This document shows positions 59,734-64,000 of a stretch of DNA of 64,000 bases, in pieces. The notes beneath the pieces were generated by a model that was given only the letters and a program-made list of their open reading frames with translations, ran no database searches and was not told where the DNA came from. The translations under genes were made by a program, and so were the position numbers. This DNA is from Asticcacaulis sp. AND118. Its GTDB lineage: Bacteria > Pseudomonadota > Alphaproteobacteria > Caulobacterales > Caulobacteraceae. Each line of letters starts with the position of its first letter. Within the stretch, counting starts at the first letter, position 1. The stretch lies in assembly GCF_020535245.1 (NCBI RefSeq), contig NZ_CP084910.1, positions 2,456,501-2,520,500 on the forward strand, read 5' to 3'.

Positions 59734-62687
59734 TAGTCTTTAGGCGCAACCACGGTTTCAAAGGCGTTACGCGCCCGTTTGCGCAGCTCTTTCAGCTTCT
59801 TTTCCAGTGTATCGAGACGCCGCGTATGCACGGCGCGCGCCAGTTTTCTCTGGAAGGCTTCGGGTTCTTTCGACGGGTCGTCATTAGCGTCGAGCGACAC
59901 GCGCATCACCTGCGCCAGACTTTGCTGCACCCGCCAGGCGGCGCTCAGGGCTTCGATGTCCTCGGCGCTGGCCAGACCGGCGCGCTGCATGGCCTGCAAG
60001 GCGGCGATGGTGCCCACCCGCAGCGGCCCGCCATTGGCCGCGTGAACCAGTTGCAGGTACTGGGCGGCGAACTCGCAATCCACCTGTCCGCCGACGATCA
60101 GCTTGAAGTCCCAGAAGCTCTTGGCGGGGCGTTCCTTTTCCATCAGGGCGCGCATGTTGAGCACGTCCAGCGCCGTGCGCGCTTCGGACCGCGTGGCGCG
60201 CAGGATGGTCTCCAGCTTCAGCCGCACGAGGTCGGCGAAATCTTCGGACGTCGCCCACACCACGCGGGCGCGCGTCAGGGCCTGAAACTCCCAGGTGTCG
60301 GCGTCCTTGGTGTAGTAGTTTTCAAACGCCGCCAGCGATACGGCCACCGGTCCCTTGGCCCCGGTGGGGCGCAGCTTCATATCGATCTCGTAAAGCGTGC
60401 CTTCGTGCGTCGGGGCCGACAGGGCGGCAATCAGGCGCTGCGTAAAGCGGCCGAAGAAGGTTTCCGCCCCCCAGCCCTTGATCGACGACATTTCCGACGG
60501 ATCGTCGGGTAGATAAACCGCCATCAGGTCGAGGTCTGAGCGCGCCGTCATCTCCTGCCCGCCCAGCTTGCCCAGCGCCAGAATGGCCACCTGTCCCGAC
60601 AGGTTACCCCCCAGCCGCCGCACCTCCTCCAGCGCCAGCGGCGCCAGGTGGTTGATGCAGGCATCGGCCAGACGCGCATAGGCCGCGCCCGCCGCTTCGG
60701 TCGTCAGGCGGCCGTTGAGAATCTGCATCCCGATGCGGAACTGCTGCTCGCGGCAGATGCGGCGCAGCGCGTTCATGACGTTTTCCAGCGCGTTTTCCGG
60801 GTCGGGCGGCACGCGCTCGACCTCCGCCTGAATCAAACGGTCCAGTTCCTCGCCCATCGGGTCGTAGAAGCCGGCGTCGAGCATGGCGTCGAAAATGGTC
60901 GGGTGCCGCGACAGGAACTGCGCCAGACGCGGGCTGAACCCCATGATCTCGACAATCGCCTTGAACAGCTTGGAATTGGCGAGAAACAGCGACTGAATCT
61001 GCACCCCGGCGCTGAGGCCGGAGAAGAAGACGGCGAAGCGCGTGAAGGCGATGTCCGGCGCGCCGGTCTCATTCAGCGCCTCCAAAAGGCGCGGCACCAG
61101 CCGCGTGAACAGTTCGCGGCCGCGCGGCGTGCGCGTCGCCGGGATGCGCCCATGGTGCCAGCCGCGGATGGTCGCCGAAATCTGTTCCGGATGCTCGAAG
61201 CCCATGCGGGCAAGCGTTTTCAGGGTTTCGGGATCGTCCTCGACCCCGGTGAAGACCAGACTGCCGAAGGACGAAGAGAGGTCTTCGGAGTCCGAGAACA
61301 ATTCGCCGTAGTGGCCGTTGACCAGACGCAAAGTCCGCGACACGGCCAGATCGAAACGGCTGAGGTTCGAGAAGCCGCACATGGCGGCGACGCGCATCCG
61401 CTCGTCCTCGGCTTCGGGCAGGGTATGGGTCTGCTCGTCGGCGATCATCTGCACGCGGTGTTCCCAGTCGCGCAGGCGCACATAGGCCTGTTTCAGTTCC
61501 TTGGCGACGGCGGGGGCCAGATGCCCGGCCCGGCGCAGGGCATCAAGCGCATCGAGCGTGCGGCGCGACCGCAGGGACGGGTCGCGCCCGCCGAGGATCA
61601 GTTGCTGGGTCTGAACGAAGAATTCGATCTCGCGGATGCCGCCGACGCCCAGCTTGAGATTGGCCCCGGCAGGATCGAGCCGCTCATCGACCTTATAGGT
61701 ATGGATCTGGCGCTTGATCGACTGAATATCGGCAATGGCCGGATAGTCGAGGCTGCGGCGCCAGATGAAGGGCGACAGGGCCTGCATGAAGGCCTTGGCC
61801 TCGACCATGTCCCCGGCGATGGGCCGCGCCTTGATAAAGGCGGCGCGCTCCCAGTTCTGACCCACCGTCTCGTAATAGTTCAGGGCGAAGGGCACGCTGA
61901 CCACGGTCGGCGTCGAGGACGGATCGGGACGCAGACGCAGATCGACGCGGAAGACGTAGCCGTCACCCGTGCGCTCGCTGAGGATGTTCGACACACGGCG
62001 CGCCAGCCGGTCGACGAAAACCTGCGCCTCGACGCCTTCTTTCAGCGGCAGAGCGTCCAACTCGGCGAAGAAGGTGATGTCGATGTCCGACGAATAGTTG
62101 AGTTCCCCCGCCCCGTGCTTGCCCATGGCCAGCACGAACAGGCCGGGCATGATGCCGCGCTCGCCCTTGATGTCGTAATCGATCAGGCGACCGCGGTCGC
62201 GTTCCTCGCGCACGGCCAGAGCGATGCCCGCGTGGGTCACGGCATCGGCGAAACGCGTCAGGGCGGCGGTGACGTGATCCAGCTTCCACACGTCGCCCAG
62301 GTCGGCCAGCGCCGTCAGGAGGTGGGTATCGGCCTTAAGGTGGCGCAAGACGCGCTTGGCGGCATCGACATCGAGGGTTTCGACCGTGTCGGCCTGATCG
62401 GCCAGCGCCTCGGTAGCCAGCAATATGGCCTTCAGCCGCGCCTCGGGCGGCGACATCAGCGTCTCGCGCAGACGCTGCGGTTCGCGCCGCATCAGTCCGG
62501 CCAGATAGGGCGAGGCCCCCAGCACCGGCATCAGGGCCGGGCCGGCGCGTTGCAGCAGGTCGGGCCAACCTTCGGCTTCGGCCACTTCGGCGATCGTCTC
62601 ATAGGCGTAGAGCGCCGCCCCGTCGTTCAGCACCGGGCCGCAGGGATGGAGGCGATCCACCAGCGAGGAGAAAAGAATATCCGCCAT
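59733..62687 (-). CDS. glnE: bifunctional glutamine synthetase adenylyltransferase/deadenylase
   Basis: A 984-residue cytoplasmic protein that switches glutamine synthetase activity by adding or removing AMP. It has two nucleotidyltransferase domains: the N-terminal one with GAGELNYSSDIDITFF (deadenylation) and the C-terminal one with KLGGQEMTARSDLDLMAVY (adenylylation), each followed by a helical GlnD/PII-interacting region (LGVGGIREIEFFVQTQQLILGG, FKLIVGGQVDCEFAAQYLQL). The length is in the normal range. The stop overlaps repeat copy D. Confidence 0.95.
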   Translation of the reverse strand: MADILFSSLVDRLHPCGPVLNDGAALYAYETIAEVAEAEGWPDLLQRAGPALMPVLGASPYLAGLMRREPQRLRETLMSPPEARLKAILLATEALADQADTVETLDVDAAKRVLRHLKADTHLLTALADLGDVWKLDHVTAALTRFADAVTHAGIALAVREERDRGRLIDYDIKGERGIMPGLFVLAMGKHGAGELNYSSDIDITFFAELDALPLKEGVEAQVFVDRLARRVSNILSERTGDGYVFRVDLRLRPDPSSTPTVVSVPFALNYYETVGQNWERAAFIKARPIAGDMVEAKAFMQALSPFIWRRSLDYPAIADIQSIKRQIHTYKVDERLDPAGANLKLGVGGIREIEFFVQTQQLILGGRDPSLRSRRTLDALDALRRAGHLAPAVAKELKQAYVRLRDWEHRVQMIADEQTHTLPEAEDERMRVAAMCGFSNLSRFDLAVSRTLRLVNGHYGELFSDSEDLSSSFGSLVFTGVEDDPETLKTLARMGFEHPEQISATIRGWHHGRIPATRTPRGRELFTRLVPRLLEALNETGAPDIAFTRFAVFFSGLSAGVQIQSLFLANSKLFKAIVEIMGFSPRLAQFLSRHPTIFDAMLDAGFYDPMGEELDRLIQAEVERVPPDPENALENVMNALRRICREQQFRIGMQILNGRLTTEAAGAAYARLADACINHLAPLALEEVRRLGGNLSGQVAILALGKLGGQEMTARSDLDLMAVYLPDDPSEMSSIKGWGAETFFGRFTQRLIAALSAPTHEGTLYEIDMKLRPTGAKGPVAVSLAAFENYYTKDADTWEFQALTRARVVWATSEDFADLVRLKLETILRATRSEARTALDVLNMRALMEKERPAKSFWDFKLIVGGQVDCEFAAQYLQLVHAANGGPLRVGTIAALQAMQRAGLASAEDIEALSAAWRVQQSLAQVMRVSLDANDDPSKEPEAFQRKLARAVHTRRLDTLEKKLKELRKRARNAFETVVAPKD

Positions 62688-62814
62688 AGCCTTCTGTTAG
62701 GCGAATCGCACCGCAGACACAAGGTGCGGGTTGGGGTTTCCGGCAGGGCACACCTTATCCGGTCACCGGCGACAGCTCGCGCGATCTGGACGCATATCGC
62801 TATATCTGCAAATA

Positions 62815-62910
62815 CACCTTAATTCTCGAATAATAGAAAAATCTGAAAATAAGAAATCAATAGAATTATACTCTACATTCGCCAATTAACCGGTTATAAA
62901 ACCTGAACCG
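62815..62910. other. AT-rich stretch in the glnE/small-gene intergenic region
   Basis: A run with far more A and T than its surroundings (TAATAGAAAAATCTGAAAATAAG..), ending in TTAACCGGTTATAA with an AACCGGTT palindrome. It may hold promoters for the 67-residue gene or bind a nucleoid protein such as MucR or GapR; no clear -35/-10 pair stands out. Confidence 0.4.
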
Positions 62911-62951
62911 TTATTACAGCGTTATCCGCCATTCTCGAAAGTATCGCGTCC

Positions 62952-63155
62952 ATGTCTTTTGCCCAAACGCTCCTGATGCCGAAGAAAATCCTCATCGCGG
63001 GATGGGTCATGATCGCCACCTTGTGGCTGGCTATCGCCGTCGAACGCTTCACGCAGGTGGAAACCCTGCCTTTTGTGAAGACGGTCTTCTTTTATCTGCT
63101 GCTGGACTATGCCTGGAGCACCTTCTACCGCCAATGGCGCGGCGGTCAGGCTTAA
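62952..63155 (+). CDS. small membrane protein, hypothetical
   Basis: A 67-residue protein with two likely membrane segments (ILIAGWVMIATLWLAIAV and FVKTVFFYLLLDYAWSTFY) and a basic end (RQWRGGQA). The ribosome site is weak, but the frame stops cleanly and the amino-acid pattern is membrane-like. No known family. Confidence 0.55.
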   Translation: MSFAQTLLMPKKILIAGWVMIATLWLAIAVERFTQVETLPFVKTVFFYLLLDYAWSTFYRQWRGGQA

Positions 63156-63162
63156 GCCGAAT

Positions 63163-63291
63163 TCAGTTCGCGCCCGGATAGATCGGGGGCGGCTCGAACA
63201 GCGGCTCTTCGCGCTCTTTTTCCGTATCTGGCCGGTGCTCGGGCGTCTTCGGTTCACGGGAGGGATCGACGGACGGTTTTTCCTTTTCCAT
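63163..63291 (-). CDS. small charged Pro/Glu-rich protein, hypothetical
   Basis: A 42-residue frame (MEKEKPSVDPSREPKTPEH.. ending PPIYPGAN) that starts 5 bases after the stop of the SDR gene on the same strand. It is rich in E, K, P and R and probably disordered. There is no clear ribosome binding site; coupling to the upstream gene would be needed. Confidence 0.4.
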   Translation of the reverse strand: MEKEKPSVDPSREPKTPEHRPDTEKEREEPLFEPPPIYPGAN

Positions 63292-63296
63292 GACGC

Positions 63297-64000
63297 TTAA
63301 CGCCGCCGGCTGAGCAGGGCCAGTGCGACGCCGCCCAACGCCGCCATGCCGACCACGGCGGCGGCCGTCATCTGCGGATGCAGTTGCGCCTGCGTATAGA
63401 GGCTCTGCCCCGCCACGGCCATGTCGCCACGCGTGCGGCCGTTGTCGCGCGGGCGGTACAGATTGCCTTCGGTTGGCTTCGGCACGGCGCGTTTGCGCTT
63501 TTGCGCGCCAGCGGCGGCGATGCGCTCGTACAGTTCCGGCAGAACGCGGGCGAAGCCGGTAAACATGATCAGCCCCGCCGACCCCACGGTCACTTCACGA
63601 ATAGGGCGCACGGCGGCGGTCAGTATGGCCCCGGCCACCAGTTCAGGCGCGACGCCCTTATCGACCCTCAGTGCATAGGCGCCTGTGCTCTGCGAATGAT
63701 CGACCGGCCCCGGCGTGGCCACGGCGGACGGCTTGACCAGCGTCACCGCCACCGGATCGCCCTCGGCCAGCACCTCCAGCCGCAGCGACTGCGTATAGGC
63801 GGCGACCGCGTGCTTGGTGGCGGAATGCACGGTCATCAGGGGGACAGACAGGTCCGACACCACCGAACCGATATTGATGATCGCCCCGGCCTCGCCGCTT
63901 TTTCGGAAATGGCGCAGCGCCGCCAGCGAGCCGAACACCGTGCCCCAGTAATCGGTCTTGAGGATGCGCTCATGATCCGGGGTCCTGAGTTCGCTGGGGT
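63297..64000 (-). CDS. SDR-family oxidoreductase with C-terminal membrane anchor, partial
   Basis: The frame is open to the window edge, so the N-terminus with the nucleotide-binding GxxxGxG is outside. Visible are LKTDYWGTVFGSLAALRHF, INIGSVVSDLSVPLMTVHSATKHAVAAYTQSL, VTLVKPSAVATPG and a long C-terminal part. The canonical YxxxK appears as HSATK, with His at the Tyr position. The protein ends in a membrane helix (MTAAAVVGMAALGGVALALLSRRR) with an Arg tail, so it may be bound to the inner membrane. Substrate unknown. Confidence 0.8.
   Translation of the reverse strand, partial: PSELRTPDHERILKTDYWGTVFGSLAALRHFRKSGEAGAIINIGSVVSDLSVPLMTVHSATKHAVAAYTQSLRLEVLAEGDPVAVTLVKPSAVATPGPVDHSQSTGAYALRVDKGVAPELVAGAILTAAVRPIREVTVGSAGLIMFTGFARVLPELYERIAAAGAQKRKRAVPKPTEGNLYRPRDNGRTRGDMAVAGQSLYTQAQLHPQMTAAAVVGMAALGGVALALLSRRR

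Noticed and set aside
60648-62822. 724-codon open frame antisense to glnE
   Set aside because: Shadow of glnE with no recognisable domain.
1-64000. Search for tRNA, rRNA, CRISPR arrays, prophage, toxin-antitoxin or secretion clusters
   Set aside because: No tRNA-like cloverleaf, no regularly spaced direct repeats, and no such genes were found by reading.

Overview
The window looks like chromosomal DNA from a GC-rich alphaproteobacterium, most likely a member of the Caulobacteraceae (Caulobacter/Asticcacaulis type). Support for this is a PleC-like sensor kinase beside a response regulator, an Entner-Doudoroff operon in the order zwf-pgl-edd-glk followed by eda, several exported glycan-degrading enzymes, and the palindromic repeats common in this group. 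The genus is an inference from gene content. There is no rRNA, tRNA, CRISPR array or prophage.

Layout. 1-1.4 kb: 3' part of carB. 1.6-3.1 kb: a small winged-helix regulator with two paralogous membrane proteins. 3.3-6 kb: prolyl oligopeptidase and an MliC-like lipoprotein. 6.1-9.2 kb: IclR regulator and malate synthase G, each with an IclR-type operator. 9.3-11.6 kb: outer-membrane barrel and gluconolactonase-type enzyme. 11.8-17.6 kb: GH2, a frameshifted GH39, a lipoprotein hydrolase and an SDR. 18.1-20.2 kb: modABC. 20.3-21.6 kb: aroA. 21.8-24.2 kb: feoA-feoB and a Cys-rich membrane protein. 24.15-25.0 kb: an IS5-family element. 25.0-25.5 kb: a candidate small RNA and palindromic repeats. 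25.8-28.0 kb: a purine permease and an exported nucleosidase. 28.1-34 kb: rhamnogalacturonan lyase, a MarR gene pair, a sodium/sugar symporter and a ThuA protein. 33.8-44.1 kb: GH3, a LacI regulator and the Entner-Doudoroff genes. 44.4-47 kb: ppc. 47.4-54.7 kb: truncated hemoglobin, a hypothetical protein, pepN, a response regulator and a pleC-like kinase. 54.7-59.5 kb: AraC, SDR, DMT transporter, and an ECF sigma/anti-sigma/metal-sensor operon. 59.7-62.7 kb: glnE. 63-64 kb: small proteins and a partial SDR.

How the parts fit. Polysaccharide fragments are cut outside the cytoplasm (GH2, GH39, GH3, PL4), imported (SSS symporter) and burned through the Entner-Doudoroff pathway. Three near-identical TGACAGCGCTGTCA sites, in front of the GH3 gene, in front of zwf, and in front of a non-coding stretch that ends in a strong terminator, suggest one LacI-type regulon. 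The non-coding transcript would carry a hairpin with a CCTCC loop, the complement of a Shine-Dalgarno sequence. A second candidate RNA on the minus strand near 25.1 kb has three stacked hairpins, two with anti-Shine-Dalgarno loops, and its own terminator. These two RNAs are the most interesting signals here.

A 100-bp palindromic element with TA target duplications is present in four copies; two of them sit in the stop codons of the ECF sigma and glnE genes. The IS5-family element has likewise inserted into a stop codon, that of the Feo-associated gene.
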